A DNA stretch of 64,000 nt from Paenibacillus_E qinlingensis (GCF_028746185.1 NZ_JAQIVH010000035.1:121034-185033); one strand, 5' to 3'. Numbered from the stretch's first letter, positions 8,264 to 17,030 are shown. The notes: generated by a model not told the origin, from the sequence alone. Numbers and translations: made by a program.

Positions 8264-10081
8264 GTGATCGCGTTGTTAACATTACCTCTTAATCAAACAT
8301 GGAATCTTGAAACATTTTTCCCTGGAGGAAGTGATTCTCCTGCATTCGCAGCACACCTGAAGAAGCTTCAGGAGTCTATTGCATCTTTTCAAGAGCAAGT
8401 ACGTCGTACAGCTTCTCCGCAAAGCGTAGAGGATACCTCGTCACTGGCACAATTGATTGAATTGCTTCAGCACAACGTGATGCATATTCATGAGGCAGAT
8501 TCTTTCGTAGGTTGTTTGCAAGCGGACAATCAGAAGGATAAGAAAGCACCTGTGTTAAGCGGACAAGTCAAAAGCTTATATGCCGAGCATTTATCTTCAC
8601 TTACTCATTTTGATCAGATTCTAACAGGGGTCCCTGATCAGGTTTGGGCAGCCGTGTTGCAACAAGAGCCCTTTCAAGCTATCGCTTTTTCGCTCGATGA
8701 ACGTCGCGCATTGGCAAAAGAGAAGCTCCCGCCTGAGCAAGAAGCTTTAATAAATGATTTGGCCGTAGACGGCTATCATGGGTGGAGCGATTTGTATAAT
8801 TCGACCGTTGGTCAATTCAGCATGGCTGTTGTAGTTGACGGTAAGAAGGTTGAATTGTCCGCAGGTCAAGCTTTCAATAAGCTGCATACCGAGAATCGTG
8901 AAGAACGTTTAGACCTATTTGATAAATGGGAACAAGCATGGACGGATAAAGAAGAATACTGTGCAGAAGCATTAAATCACTTGGCTGGCTTCCGACTTCA
9001 AGTTTATAAGGCAAGAGGCTGGAAAAGCATACATAAAGAACCACTAGCAATCAATCGTATGGAAGAAAAGACCTTGAACGTGATGTGGGACGTTATTGAC
9101 CGCAATAAGGGACTTTTCGTGGAGTACTTACATCGAAAAGCGAAGCTGCTTGGTGTCGATAAGCTTGCTTGGGTAGATGTGGATGCGCCGCTGGGCGATT
9201 CCTCCAAGAAGATTTCCTATGACGAAGGTGCGAGCCTAATTATTGACCAGTTCAAGCGGTTTAGTCCGAAGCTTGCTGCTTTCTCTGAGGAAGCTTTCGA
9301 GAAACGCTGGATTGAAGCGGAGGATCGCCCTGGTAAACGTCCTGGAGGCTTCTGTACTTCATTCCCACTAGAGGGAGAGACACGTATCTTCATGACGTAC
9401 GGCGGGACGCTGAATAACGTTTCTACGCTCGCTCATGAGCTAGGTCATGGGTACCACCAGCATGTCATGACGGATATGCCGGCGCTCGCGCAGGAATATG
9501 CGATGAATGTAGCTGAAACAGCTTCTACTTTTGCTGAAATGATCGTTGCAGATGCTGTCGTGAAGAGTGCATCGACAGATGATGAGCGGATTGTATTGTT
9601 GGAGGATAAAATTCAACGAGCTATCGCTTTCTTCATGAACATTCATGCGCGGTTTATTTTTGAGACGAACTTCTATGGGGAACGCAGTCAAGGCTTAGTG
9701 AGTGTGGAGCGCCTTAATGAGCTCATGGTTGATGCGCAAAAGCTTGCTTACAAGGATGCTTTGAGCAGCTACCATCCGCATTTCTGGGCAGCTAAGCTGC
9801 ACTTCTACGCGACAGACGTTCCATTCTACAATTTCCCGTATACGTTCGGGTACATGTTCAGTGCTGGCATATATGCTAGAGCTGTGCAAGAAGGTGCAAC
9901 CTTCGAAGACAAGTACATCTCCTTGCTTAGAGATACAGGAAGTATGAACGTAGAGGAACTAGCGCAGAAGCATTTAGGCGTGGATCTCACGGAGCCGGAT
10001 TTCTGGCAAAGTGCTGTCGATATGGCAGCGCAAGACGTGAAGCAATTCATGGAGCTAACCGAATCGAAGGTACGTGTGTAG
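8264..10081 (+). CDS. pepF: Oligoendopeptidase, M3 family (PepF-like)
   Basis: About 600 residues. The M3 zinc metallopeptidase site HELGH is at residues 391-395, and a downstream glutamate (MNVAETASTFAEM) supplies the third ligand. Such enzymes cut short peptides in the cytosol. The frame opens with GTG at 8264, but the TTG at 8273 has a better-placed ribosome binding site (AAGGTGAT four bases before) and is my preferred start (602 aa). It stands alone with a gap on each side. Confidence 0.92.
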   Translation: MIALLTLPLNQTWNLETFFPGGSDSPAFAAHLKKLQESIASFQEQVRRTASPQSVEDTSSLAQLIELLQHNVMHIHEADSFVGCLQADNQKDKKAPVLSGQVKSLYAEHLSSLTHFDQILTGVPDQVWAAVLQQEPFQAIAFSLDERRALAKEKLPPEQEALINDLAVDGYHGWSDLYNSTVGQFSMAVVVDGKKVELSAGQAFNKLHTENREERLDLFDKWEQAWTDKEEYCAEALNHLAGFRLQVYKARGWKSIHKEPLAINRMEEKTLNVMWDVIDRNKGLFVEYLHRKAKLLGVDKLAWVDVDAPLGDSSKKISYDEGASLIIDQFKRFSPKLAAFSEEAFEKRWIEAEDRPGKRPGGFCTSFPLEGETRIFMTYGGTLNNVSTLAHELGHGYHQHVMTDMPALAQEYAMNVAETASTFAEMIVADAVVKSASTDDERIVLLEDKIQRAIAFFMNIHARFIFETNFYGERSQGLVSVERLNELMVDAQKLAYKDALSSYHPHFWAAKLHFYATDVPFYNFPYTFGYMFSAGIYARAVQEGATFEDKYISLLRDTGSMNVEELAQKHLGVDLTEPDFWQSAVDMAAQDVKQFMELTESKVRV

Positions 10082-10160
10082 GTTTGGTTAGTGGCGGTAG
10101 GTGATGACGCGGGGGAGCAGTAGATAATGAATGAACATTACTGTCCCACTAAGGTTCCAA

Positions 10161-10208
10161 CCAAAGATCAAACCAAAGATCAAACCAAAGATCAAACCAA
10201 AGATCTCA
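10161..10208. repeat. 12-bp tandem repeat, four copies
   Basis: Unit CCAAAGATCAAA repeated three times perfectly, with a fourth copy ending CTCA. It contains no frame or conserved flank that suggests a function and is probably slippage-generated. Confidence 0.9.
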
Positions 10209-10498
10209 AACCAGTTAGCGCTGGCAAAATTGCAAAAGTGCACTTTTAAATGGGTTTTCACTTGATTTATTGGTCATTGATGCAAAAAGGCATCAATTTA
10301 GAGGGAATTGAGTGGAGATTGTTGAAAATCGCTAATAAGGATGCCTATTTGCACGTATTTTCTAGTTTTGAGGAAGAATGAGGAAAAAAGGTTGCCTATT
10401 TGCATTTTCAGGGAGAAATCATCCTTCAACATTGACTTATCCCGCACATGCATCATAAGCGTCCACACACTGCTTTCCGTCTCGTATCGAATAAATGA

Positions 10499-10537
10499 AC
10501 AGCCCCCCTGAGGGATGACCTCAGAGGGGCTGTTTTT
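10499..10537. terminator. Rho-independent terminator
   Basis: Stem ACAGCCCC-CTGAGG pairing with CCTCAGAGGGGCTGT, one bulged C, then TTTTT on the plus strand. It sits next to the stop of the minus-strand chemoreceptor gene and probably works for that gene too. Confidence 0.8.
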
Positions 10538-10540
10538 CGT

Positions 10541-11800
10541 TTAAAGCTTAAAGATTTGAATGGTTTGCTGCAACTGGGTCACAACCCGCGTCATTTCTTC
10601 CGCTTGCGTTACGATGCCCTGTACAGTTGAAATTTGCTCATTCATGGAAGCAGACACTTCTTGCGTACCAGCCGCGGACTCTTCTGTGATGGCTGAAATA
10701 TTTTCCATCGCTGCTGCGATTTGTCCTGAGCTTTGAAGCATGCTTTCACTTTCTTCAGCAAACCGTGTAATTTCCTCTGAAATGAAGCCGACGCTGCCAA
10801 CAATCTCAGCAAATACGATTTCGGTTTGATCGATTAAGACGGTTTGTTTCTTAACAACATCTTCATTGACTTGGATGCTGCGTATCGCATCTTGAATGCC
10901 TTGCTCAATGCTCTTAACGAAGCCGAATACTTCACGTGTAAGGGAAGTGGATTCTTCAGCAAGCTTACGTACCTCTTGTGCTACGACAGCGAATCCTCGG
11001 CCATGTTCACCGGCTCTAGCAGCCTCAATGGATGCGTTGAGGGACAATAGGTTCGTTTGCTCAGCAATTTCTGAAATGGAGCGTGTAACGCTCGTAATGC
11101 CGGCTGCTTGGCGAGCAAGCATATCAATCGTATCGGATACTTGTCTCGTTACTTCTACATTTCGTTTCATACCGACGCCTTGGCTTTCAACCGATGTGCG
11201 TCCTTTTTCTACGAGGGTCATCATGAGATCCGAACGGTGTTTCATTTCTTGGGCAGATCCAGCATAATTAACGATTTTCACTTCAATATCTTTCGATGTG
11301 ATGGATACGCCAGAAATCTCCTCAGAGATTTGTCCCGCACCAGCAGCCAGCTCATGGGCCGAAATACTCACTTGCTCAAGAACAGTACGAAAGCTTTCAT
11401 TCTTCACATAGATATCACGGCTTGTCTGGAAAACTTGCTTCGAAATAGAGCCTGTATCACGTAAAATATCGCGGAGCTTGTCAATCATTTTGTTGAAGGA
11501 TTGGCCCAGTTGACCTAGTGAGTCGTCAGACGTGATAGCAACCTTCTGAGAGAAGTCCCCTTTAGAAATGTTAAGAGCAATCCGGGAGATACCATCGATT
11601 GGCTCCGTAAGTTGACCTTCAAACCAACGGATAAAGGGGAAGCTTCCAGCTAGGATAATAATTAGGAAAATAATGCCAAGTAAGCGGTTCCAGTCTGAGG
11701 CGAAAGTTACAATTAACATGAAGATCGAATTCAAACCAATTAGTGCAAAACAACCAAGTTGTAGTTTCTTTCTAAACGATAAGGATGAGATTTGTTCCAA
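10541..11800 (-). CDS. Methyl-accepting chemotaxis protein without extracellular sensor domain
   Basis: 419 residues. Two hydrophobic segments (about 16-33 and 40-58) are separated by only a few residues, so there is no room for the usual external ligand-binding domain. A HAMP domain follows (EPIDGISRIALNISKGDFSQ), then the signalling domain, including the conserved hairpin tip EIAEQTNLLSLNASIEAARA. It starts at TTG 11800 with GAGGAG ten bases before. It should signal to CheA/CheW from an intracellular, membrane or metabolic cue. No other chemotaxis genes are nearby. Confidence 0.92.
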   Translation of the reverse strand: MEQISSLSFRKKLQLGCFALIGLNSIFMLIVTFASDWNRLLGIIFLIIILAGSFPFIRWFEGQLTEPIDGISRIALNISKGDFSQKVAITSDDSLGQLGQSFNKMIDKLRDILRDTGSISKQVFQTSRDIYVKNESFRTVLEQVSISAHELAAGAGQISEEISGVSITSKDIEVKIVNYAGSAQEMKHRSDLMMTLVEKGRTSVESQGVGMKRNVEVTRQVSDTIDMLARQAAGITSVTRSISEIAEQTNLLSLNASIEAARAGEHGRGFAVVAQEVRKLAEESTSLTREVFGFVKSIEQGIQDAIRSIQVNEDVVKKQTVLIDQTEIVFAEIVGSVGFISEEITRFAEESESMLQSSGQIAAAMENISAITEESAAGTQEVSASMNEQISTVQGIVTQAEEMTRVVTQLQQTIQIFKL

Positions 11801-12089
11801 TCCGATCGACTCCTCTGCAAAATTTGTTTACTTATGGAGAAAAATAATAGGTGCATTTGAAAATTATATCACCGAACTTGGAAACATTCTACAGTTTTTC
11901 GACACAAATCGTTCGGTATTTACAAGAAATTTGGAAATTACATTAAGTGAATATAAAGAATATAGTGAATTATTCAAATATTGGAAATAAACTGTTGAAT
12001 TATGTAAATTGTCTGGGTATAATAGGTCTACAGTCACAAAATTAACATAATTAGTAAATATACGTAATTTAAGGAGGAGTATTATAAAA
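11801..12089. other. AT-rich intergenic region between divergent genes
   Basis: Very AT-rich spacer between the chemoreceptor and the unknown gene at 12090. A plus-strand frame crossing it (11673-11990) overlaps the chemoreceptor coding region and has no ribosome binding site, so I do not call it. Holds the promoter listed next. Confidence 0.6.
11995..12023 (+). promoter_or_regulatory. Sigma-A promoter of the unknown gene at 12090
   Basis: TTGAAT at 11995-12000, 17-base spacer, TATAAT at 12018-12023, close to consensus. Transcription would start about 60 bases before the gene. Confidence 0.8.
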
Positions 12090-12452
12090 TTGGAACAGTT
12101 TACACTCGCGAGACAAATCGATATGGTATTTCGTAAGATTAAAGATGAGCTTTCTCATGTGAACTCAGGTACGGTGTTTGTTCATATTCGCAACAATGAG
12201 ATTGGCAAATTTGGTATTAAACATTTGCCGTTTGAAAGCTCAGAGGGTGTATTGCCTGCAGCTGTTAGCGCGGGGTTAACGGAAATACAATTCCAAACGT
12301 TTCGTCAAATGGCAATCGAGTCACTTAAGCGTAAGAAGAGCTGGACGCATGGGGAAATTATGTTTGACTTTACTGTAAGAAAGAATGTTATTTCAATTAG
12401 CATCATGTTTGAAAGCAATTATAATATGGCTACATACGCACGAACGATTTAG
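12090..12452 (+). CDS. Unknown 120-residue protein
   Basis: Starts at TTG 12090 with a strong AAGGAGGAG 11 bases before it and a near-consensus promoter further up, so it is a genuine, probably well-expressed gene. The product is soluble, with no signal peptide or membrane segment; it alternates charged helical stretches with beta-like stretches (GTVFVHIRNN, VISISIMFES). I do not recognise a family or catalytic motif. It is a single-gene unit closed by the terminator at 12484. Confidence 0.8.
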   Translation: MEQFTLARQIDMVFRKIKDELSHVNSGTVFVHIRNNEIGKFGIKHLPFESSEGVLPAAVSAGLTEIQFQTFRQMAIESLKRKKSWTHGEIMFDFTVRKNVISISIMFESNYNMATYARTI

Positions 12453-12483
12453 CACTTATATACTTACTATTACTGCGTGGAAG

Positions 12484-12518
12484 AAGAACCCCGATCACAA
12501 TTGTGATTGGGGTTCTTT
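12484..12518. terminator. Bidirectional terminator between convergent genes
   Basis: Near-perfect inverted repeat: AAGAACCCC then ATCACAATTGTGAT then GGGGTTCTTT, one mismatch. It ends the unknown gene on the plus strand and overlaps the stop of the iron ATPase gene on the minus strand. Confidence 0.85.
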
Positions 12519-13325
12519 CGTTAACAAAACGCGACCTTTGCCATACGGAATGCACATCGGTGTTCCGAAGATAGGATCAGTTGTAACCTGACAATCCATC
12601 CCAAACACTTCACGCAACAAAGGTGCATTGACGATGTCCTCAGGCTTGCCTTCCGCATAAATGGAGCCTTTCTTGATGCTGACAATATGGTGAGCGTACC
12701 GACAAGCTAGATTAATGTCATGCAGAACCATAACAATTGTGCGCTGTTCTCGCTCGTTCAGTTCGAATAATAAGTCCAACACTTCAATCTGATGGGTAAG
12801 ATCAAGATATGTGGTCGGTTCATCAAGTAGTAATGTAGGCGTGTCTTGGGCTAAGGTCATCGCGATCCAGGCACGCTGGCGTTGTCCTCCGGAGAGTGAA
12901 TCCACAGTGCGATCAGCAACCTCTCGCATATCGGTAAGCTCGAGTGCCTTCATGACCTTGTTCTCATCCTCTTGACTCCATTGTTGCAGCCAACTTTGGT
13001 AAGGATAGCGCCCTTGTTTGACGAGTTGTCTGACAGTGAGGCCTTCCGGAGCTGTTGGCCCTTGGGGCAAGATCGCCATTCGTCGTGCGATCTCTTTGGT
13101 CGAGAGCTTCGCGATCTCATGTCCGTCCAATAGAATGCTACCTGAGGTTGGTTTCATAAGCCGAGCAAGTGAGCGGAGCAGTGTGGATTTTCCACAGCCG
13201 TTACTGCCGATAAATACAGTGATTTTGCCTTTAGGGATCTGCACGTTTAAACTTTGGAAAATCGTTGTATCGCCGTATGTCAATTGAAGCGATTGGGCTT
13301 CGAGTGCGTGGTCTGAGGTGGTCAT
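12495..13325 (-). CDS. Iron-siderophore ABC transporter, ATPase (FecE/FhuC type)
   Basis: 276 residues from the ATG at 13325, which has AAAGGAG seven bases before; a longer frame to 13466 overlaps the permease and is not the start. Walker A GSNGCGKST, signature LSGGQRQRAW, Walker B TLLLDEPTTYLDL and the switch His (MVLHDINLA) are all present. It energises uptake through the two permeases immediately upstream. It is the last gene of a three-gene minus-strand operon, with the binding protein divergent. Substrate class from family only; the exact siderophore is not determinable. Confidence 0.93.
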   Translation of the reverse strand: MTTSDHALEAQSLQLTYGDTTIFQSLNVQIPKGKITVFIGSNGCGKSTLLRSLARLMKPTSGSILLDGHEIAKLSTKEIARRMAILPQGPTAPEGLTVRQLVKQGRYPYQSWLQQWSQEDENKVMKALELTDMREVADRTVDSLSGGQRQRAWIAMTLAQDTPTLLLDEPTTYLDLTHQIEVLDLLFELNEREQRTIVMVLHDINLACRYAHHIVSIKKGSIYAEGKPEDIVNAPLLREVFGMDCQVTTDPIFGTPMCIPYGKGRVLLTKEPQSQL

Positions 13326-13356
13326 AAACTGTTTCTCCTTTTCGTAGACATACGGG

Positions 13357-14406
13357 TTATCCCCGATTCCTACTGCGATATAGGACATAGATGAAGATAG
13401 GTGCGCCAATGGCTGCCGTGAATACACCTGCGGGGATATCGAGTGGTTTGAACAAGAAACGACCACATAAATCCGCGAGCAGCAGCAGCAGAGAGCCAGT
13501 GAGTGCAGAGACTGGAATCAAGGTTCCGAAGCTAGGACCGACAAGTTTACGTGAAATATGCGGAGCCATAAGACCAATAAAGCTTATCGCACCGCCAAAG
13601 GCGACAGCAGCTCCAGCCAAAGCAACGCTAAGCATAATTAACAGAAACCGTTGACGCTGTACATGGCTGCCAACACTCTGGGCAATATCTTCTCCTAGCG
13701 ACTGGATAGTAATGTGCCGCGCATAGAAGAAGATAACCGGTATCAGCACAGCCACCCAAGGGAGCAAGGGATATACTGCTTTGGCCCAAGATACGCCATA
13801 TATGCTGCCAGTCATAAAAGTAAGTGATTGTTGGGCCAGTACGATAGGACCAGTAAGCATCATGAGATAAGATACTGCGCTCATTGCAGCAGTGAGTCCC
13901 GTTCCGATGAGGACAAGTCGCAGCGGTGTAATGCCATTTTTCCATGAGAAGAGGTAGACTAGCAGGGTTGCAAAGAACGCCCCTAGAATAGCTGCGACTG
14001 GCAACCAATGGATACTAAGTTTATCTGAGAAGAAGAAGAAGAAAGATACAGCGCCTAGCGTTGCACCGCCTGTTGTTCCAATCGTGTCTGGTGATGTGAG
14101 CGGGTTTCTCACAATCCCTTGCAGAATAGCGCCAGCTACGCCTAGAGATGCGCCGATCAGTACAGCTACAATAACACGAGGCAAACGCAATGTACGAACG
14201 ATCATCGTACTTGAATCCGTGCCATAGCCGAATACGGCCTTTATGACATTCAATGGTTTAATCGTAATACTGCCGACACCAGTGCTTATAATCATCATAA
14301 GGATGACGGCAAGGAATAGAGACAACGTGACGATAATGGCTTTTTTGCTAATTAAAAAAGAGTAACTTTTGCTTCGAACCATAATATCTCGCTTAGAAGT
14401 ACTCAT
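13357..14406 (-). CDS. Iron-siderophore ABC permease (FecCD family), second subunit
   Basis: 349 residues with about nine to ten membrane segments and the FecCD-family motifs GASLGVAGAILQGIVRNPLT and GGAISFIGLMAPHISRKLVG. It overlaps the stop of the upstream permease gene by four bases (ATGA arrangement), so translation is coupled. Forms a heterodimeric channel with the product of 14403-15425. Confidence 0.93.
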   Translation of the reverse strand: MSTSKRDIMVRSKSYSFLISKKAIIVTLSLFLAVILMMIISTGVGSITIKPLNVIKAVFGYGTDSSTMIVRTLRLPRVIVAVLIGASLGVAGAILQGIVRNPLTSPDTIGTTGGATLGAVSFFFFFSDKLSIHWLPVAAILGAFFATLLVYLFSWKNGITPLRLVLIGTGLTAAMSAVSYLMMLTGPIVLAQQSLTFMTGSIYGVSWAKAVYPLLPWVAVLIPVIFFYARHITIQSLGEDIAQSVGSHVQRQRFLLIMLSVALAGAAVAFGGAISFIGLMAPHISRKLVGPSFGTLIPVSALTGSLLLLLADLCGRFLFKPLDIPAGVFTAAIGAPIFIYVLYRSRNRG

Positions 14407-15425
14407 TTAAGGAGTCCCCCTTTACGTGCTATGTAAATAAAGAAAGGAACACCAAGAATAGCGGTCATCACACCGACATGGACTTCTTTCGGCATAATAA
14501 TGAAGCGAGCCCCTATATCTGCGCTTACTAACAGAATACCGCCTAGCACAGCACAGTAGGGAATGACCCATCGGTAGTCAATCCCGACAAGAAAGCGGAC
14601 AATATGAGGGATCATGAGGCCGACGAACACTATGGGACCTGCAACAGCGACAGATCCACCGGCAAGAATAATAATAATGAGTGCTGTAATTAGTTTGATG
14701 TAGACTGTTTGTTGTCCTAATCCTTTGGCAATATCATCACCCATGGATAAGACATTGATGTGGGGTGATAATACGATCGCCCCGATCCAAGCAAGCAACA
14801 TATACGGATAAACGGATTGCAGCATAGCCATCGTACGTCCTTCGACAGAACCAACAAGCCAGTAGAGTACTTGTTCGAAGGCTTTGCCATTACTTAGCAA
14901 TATCCCCTGAGTGAGTGAAGCGAAAAAAGCCGTCATCGCAGCGCCTGCGAGTGTGATCTTCATGGGTGTTAAGCCATCGCGACCTAGTGAGCCAAGCACA
15001 TAGACCAATGTAGCACTCACAGCAGCACCAAAAAAAGCAATCCATGTAAATTGCGTTAGGCTGGATATATCAAAAAAGCTAACAGCTACTACGATAGCGA
15101 AAGCAGCCCCAGAATTAATCCCGAAAATACTCGGTGAAGCTAGTGGATTTCGAGTCATCGCTTGCATAAGTGCGCCAGCAACGGCTAAACTGCCCCCAAC
15201 GAGTGCAGCAATCAAAGCCCTTGGTATTCGCACAGTTTGTATAATGATGGATTCATTTGTTGGTTTCGCAGAAGAATCAAAAGACGTGAAGATTTGATCC
15301 CAAGAATATGTTTTGAGGCCGAATCGGACACTGCTAAGGATTAATGCGATAAGTACACAAGCGGCAGCTAGTAATCCGATACTTTTGTAAAAATGAGAGA
15401 GTCGTTCCGTTCTTGATGTATGCAT
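14403..15425 (-). CDS. Iron-siderophore ABC permease (FecCD family), first subunit
   Basis: 340 residues. GGSLAVAGALMQAMTRNPLA and GPIVFVGLMIPHIVRFLVG are the family motifs, shared with the partner permease. First gene of the operon; a promoter with an adjacent Fur-type box lies upstream at 15465-15514. The order permease-permease-ATPase with a divergent lipoprotein resembles the Bacillus yfmCDEF and related iron systems. Confidence 0.93.
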   Translation of the reverse strand: MHTSRTERLSHFYKSIGLLAAACVLIALILSSVRFGLKTYSWDQIFTSFDSSAKPTNESIIIQTVRIPRALIAALVGGSLAVAGALMQAMTRNPLASPSIFGINSGAAFAIVVAVSFFDISSLTQFTWIAFFGAAVSATLVYVLGSLGRDGLTPMKITLAGAAMTAFFASLTQGILLSNGKAFEQVLYWLVGSVEGRTMAMLQSVYPYMLLAWIGAIVLSPHINVLSMGDDIAKGLGQQTVYIKLITALIIIILAGGSVAVAGPIVFVGLMIPHIVRFLVGIDYRWVIPYCAVLGGILLVSADIGARFIIMPKEVHVGVMTAILGVPFFIYIARKGGLLK

Positions 15426-15464
15426 GATGGTTGTCTGCTTCCTTCCTACTTTCTCGCTCCGTTT

Positions 15465-15493
15465 ATTTTAAAGTCAACGGTATTTGAAGTCAA
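15465..15493 (-). promoter_or_regulatory. Promoter of the iron permease operon
   Basis: On the minus strand, TTGACT (15493-15488), 17-base spacer, TAAAAT (15470-15465). Confidence 0.7.
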
Positions 15494-15499
15494 TGAATA

Positions 15500-15514
15500 T
15501 GAGAATCATTATCA
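15500..15514. promoter_or_regulatory. Fur box 1
   Basis: TGAGAAT-C-ATTATCA fits the 7-1-7 Fur consensus TGATAAT-N-ATTATCA with one mismatch. It lies just upstream of the -35 of the minus-strand permease promoter and just before the -35 of the plus-strand promoter, so it can act on both. Confidence 0.82.
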
Positions 15515-15520
15515 AAAATC

Positions 15521-15550
15521 TTGACAGATTAGGTCCAATTCTAGTATTAT
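15521..15550 (+). promoter_or_regulatory. Promoter of the iron-binding lipoprotein gene
   Basis: TTGACA at 15521-15526, 18-base spacer, TATTAT at 15545-15550. Confidence 0.75.
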
Positions 15551-15561
15551 GTGCAAAGTAG

Positions 15562-15576
15562 TGAGAATCGTTATCA
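15562..15576. promoter_or_regulatory. Fur box 2
   Basis: TGAGAAT-C-GTTATCA, a second 7-1-7 match, placed a few bases past the expected transcription start of the lipoprotein gene, a repressing position. Confidence 0.8.
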
Positions 15577-15609
15577 CAATAAAGTACAACTAGGGGGAAC
15601 ACAATTATT

Positions 15610-16605
15610 ATGTTTAGTCAAAAACGCCGCACGTTTGGAAGAGCGTGGGCTCTTGTTGCATGTCTATTTGTTTTTAGTATGATCGTAACAGCTTGTGGAG
15701 CGAAATCAGAGCCGACTACGGCAGGCTCCGCAGCGCCGCAAGAAACAGCAAAAGCGGATGCTCCTCGCACAATTAAACACGCTATGGGAGAAACAGCCGT
15801 ACCTGCTAATCCTAAACGTGTTGTCATTTTAACCAATGAAGGAACAGAAGCTTTACTTGCGCTAGGAATTAAGCCGGTTGGAGCTGTTGAATCCTTCTAT
15901 GGCAATCCTTGGTTTGATCATTTCAAAGCGGACATGCAAGGTGTTACAACAGTTGGTGTCGAAGGACAACCGAATTTGGAAGTCATCGCATCGCTGAAGC
16001 CTGATTTAATTATCGGTAACAAGCTTCGCCAAGAGAAAGTATACGAGCAATTGAAAGCTATTGCGCCAACTGTTTTCTCAGAAACACTGCGCGGTGAATG
16101 GAAAAATAACTTCAGTCTGTACGCAGACACATTGAATAAGAAAGCTGAAGGAGACAAAGTGATCGGTAGCTTCGATAAACGTATTGAAGATTTCAAATCC
16201 AAAGCAGGCGATAAGCTGAAAGAAAAAGTAGCTGTTGTTCGGTTTATGGGCGGTAAATCAAGATACTATTACGGCGATATGTTCTCAGGAGTTATCTTCA
16301 AACAACTTGGTTTCGCTCGTTCCGATGCTAAGAGTGATGAGAAGTCGTTCGAAGATATTACGAAAGAACGTTTAACCGAACTGGATGCTGCGGATCGCGT
16401 ATTCTACTTTACGTATGAAATCGGCGATGGCAAAGGGAATAAACAAGAGCAAGAGTGGATGAATGATCCGCTTTGGAAAAATCTAAAAGTGGTGAAAGAA
16501 AATAAATTAGTTAAAGTTAATGATGCTACTTGGAATACGGGCGGCGGCGTTCGGTCAGCAAACATCATGTTGGATGATTTGTACAAAATCTACGACATTA
16601 AATAG
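15610..16605 (+). CDS. Iron-siderophore binding lipoprotein (FecB/FhuD type)
   Basis: 331 residues. Signal peptide of a lipoprotein with lipobox VTAC (Cys near residue 29), a Thr/Ala/Ser-rich linker, then a type III periplasmic-binding fold (NPKRVVILTNEGTEALLALGIKPVG, SLKPDLIIGN). It would sit on the outer face of the membrane and deliver ferric siderophore to the divergently encoded permeases and ATPase. GGGGGAA lies 11 bases before the ATG. The two Fur boxes in the shared promoter region predict induction on iron limitation. Confidence 0.93.
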   Translation: MFSQKRRTFGRAWALVACLFVFSMIVTACGAKSEPTTAGSAAPQETAKADAPRTIKHAMGETAVPANPKRVVILTNEGTEALLALGIKPVGAVESFYGNPWFDHFKADMQGVTTVGVEGQPNLEVIASLKPDLIIGNKLRQEKVYEQLKAIAPTVFSETLRGEWKNNFSLYADTLNKKAEGDKVIGSFDKRIEDFKSKAGDKLKEKVAVVRFMGGKSRYYYGDMFSGVIFKQLGFARSDAKSDEKSFEDITKERLTELDAADRVFYFTYEIGDGKGNKQEQEWMNDPLWKNLKVVKENKLVKVNDATWNTGGGVRSANIMLDDLYKIYDIK

Positions 16606-16612
16606 GTTGAAA

Positions 16613-16655
16613 AAAAGGGCTTTCTCCGAGTATCTACCCGGATGAAGGCCCTTTT
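16613..16655. terminator. Terminator after the iron-binding lipoprotein
   Basis: AAAAGGGC...CTCCG pairs with CCGGATGAAGGCCCTTTT; T run follows on the plus strand and an A run precedes, so it can also close the minus-strand spore-protein gene. Confidence 0.8.
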
Positions 16656-16680
16656 GTTGCTTAAGTATTTTGGAGCGAAA

Positions 16681-16917
16681 TTATCTGCTGAATTTGTTGC
16701 TTGAACCAGCAAGTTGTTGCTCAGCAATTTGAACGAGACGACGAGTGATGCTGCCTCCGATAGAACCTGTGTCGTAAGACGTCATATAACCGTAGTAGCC
16801 ATCTTGAGGAATTTGGATGCCCAATTCTTGAGCAACTTCATACTTCAATTGGTCTAGGGCTGATGAAGCTTGAGGAACTACTAAGGAGTTACTGCTGCGA
16901 GATTGTCCTGTAGCCAT
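16681..16917 (-). CDS. Alpha/beta-type small acid-soluble spore protein
   Basis: 78 residues. The two conserved blocks of the family are present: ALDQLKYEVAQELGIQIPQD, containing the site where germination protease cuts, and GSIGGSITRRLVQIAEQQL. These proteins coat and protect DNA in the dormant spore and are degraded on germination. GGAGGTGAT precedes the ATG and a sigma-G promoter lies upstream. A close paralogue lies at 27017-27244. Confidence 0.95.
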   Translation of the reverse strand: MATGQSRSSNSLVVPQASSALDQLKYEVAQELGIQIPQDGYYGYMTSYDTGSIGGSITRRLVQIAEQQLAGSSNKFSR

Positions 16918-16940
16918 CTGATATCACCTCCAGTAATAGG

Positions 16941-16970
16941 TAGTATGAACAGTTTTGTAAATATTACTCA
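16941..16970 (-). promoter_or_regulatory. Sigma-G-type promoter of the spore-protein gene
   Basis: On the minus strand TGAGTA (16970-16965), 17-base spacer, CATACTA (16947-16941). The -10 is a perfect match to the forespore sigma-G consensus as known from Bacillus. Confidence 0.82.
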
Positions 16971-17030
16971 TACTTTTTTTGGAAATTTAATCCTTTTTAT
17001 AAAAGCGTAAAAGCAGGAATGTTTCGACTT

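Larger units (their letters stand above)
10082..10540. other. Non-coding gap with short repeats and hairpins
   Basis: No convincing gene. The gap holds the 12-bp tandem repeat listed separately, a perfect 8-bp hairpin ATTGATGC/GCATCAAT at 10276-10297, two copies of TGCCTATTTGCA about 60 bases apart (one at 10343, one near 10393), and a terminator at its right end. Base composition is AT-rich in the middle. Confidence 0.6.

Noticed and set aside
10161..10208. CRISPR or att-type repeat
   Set aside because: 12-bp units in direct contact, no spacers, no integrase gene.
11673..11990. 105-codon plus-strand frame
   Set aside because: Overlaps the chemoreceptor start and AT-rich spacer; no ribosome binding site.
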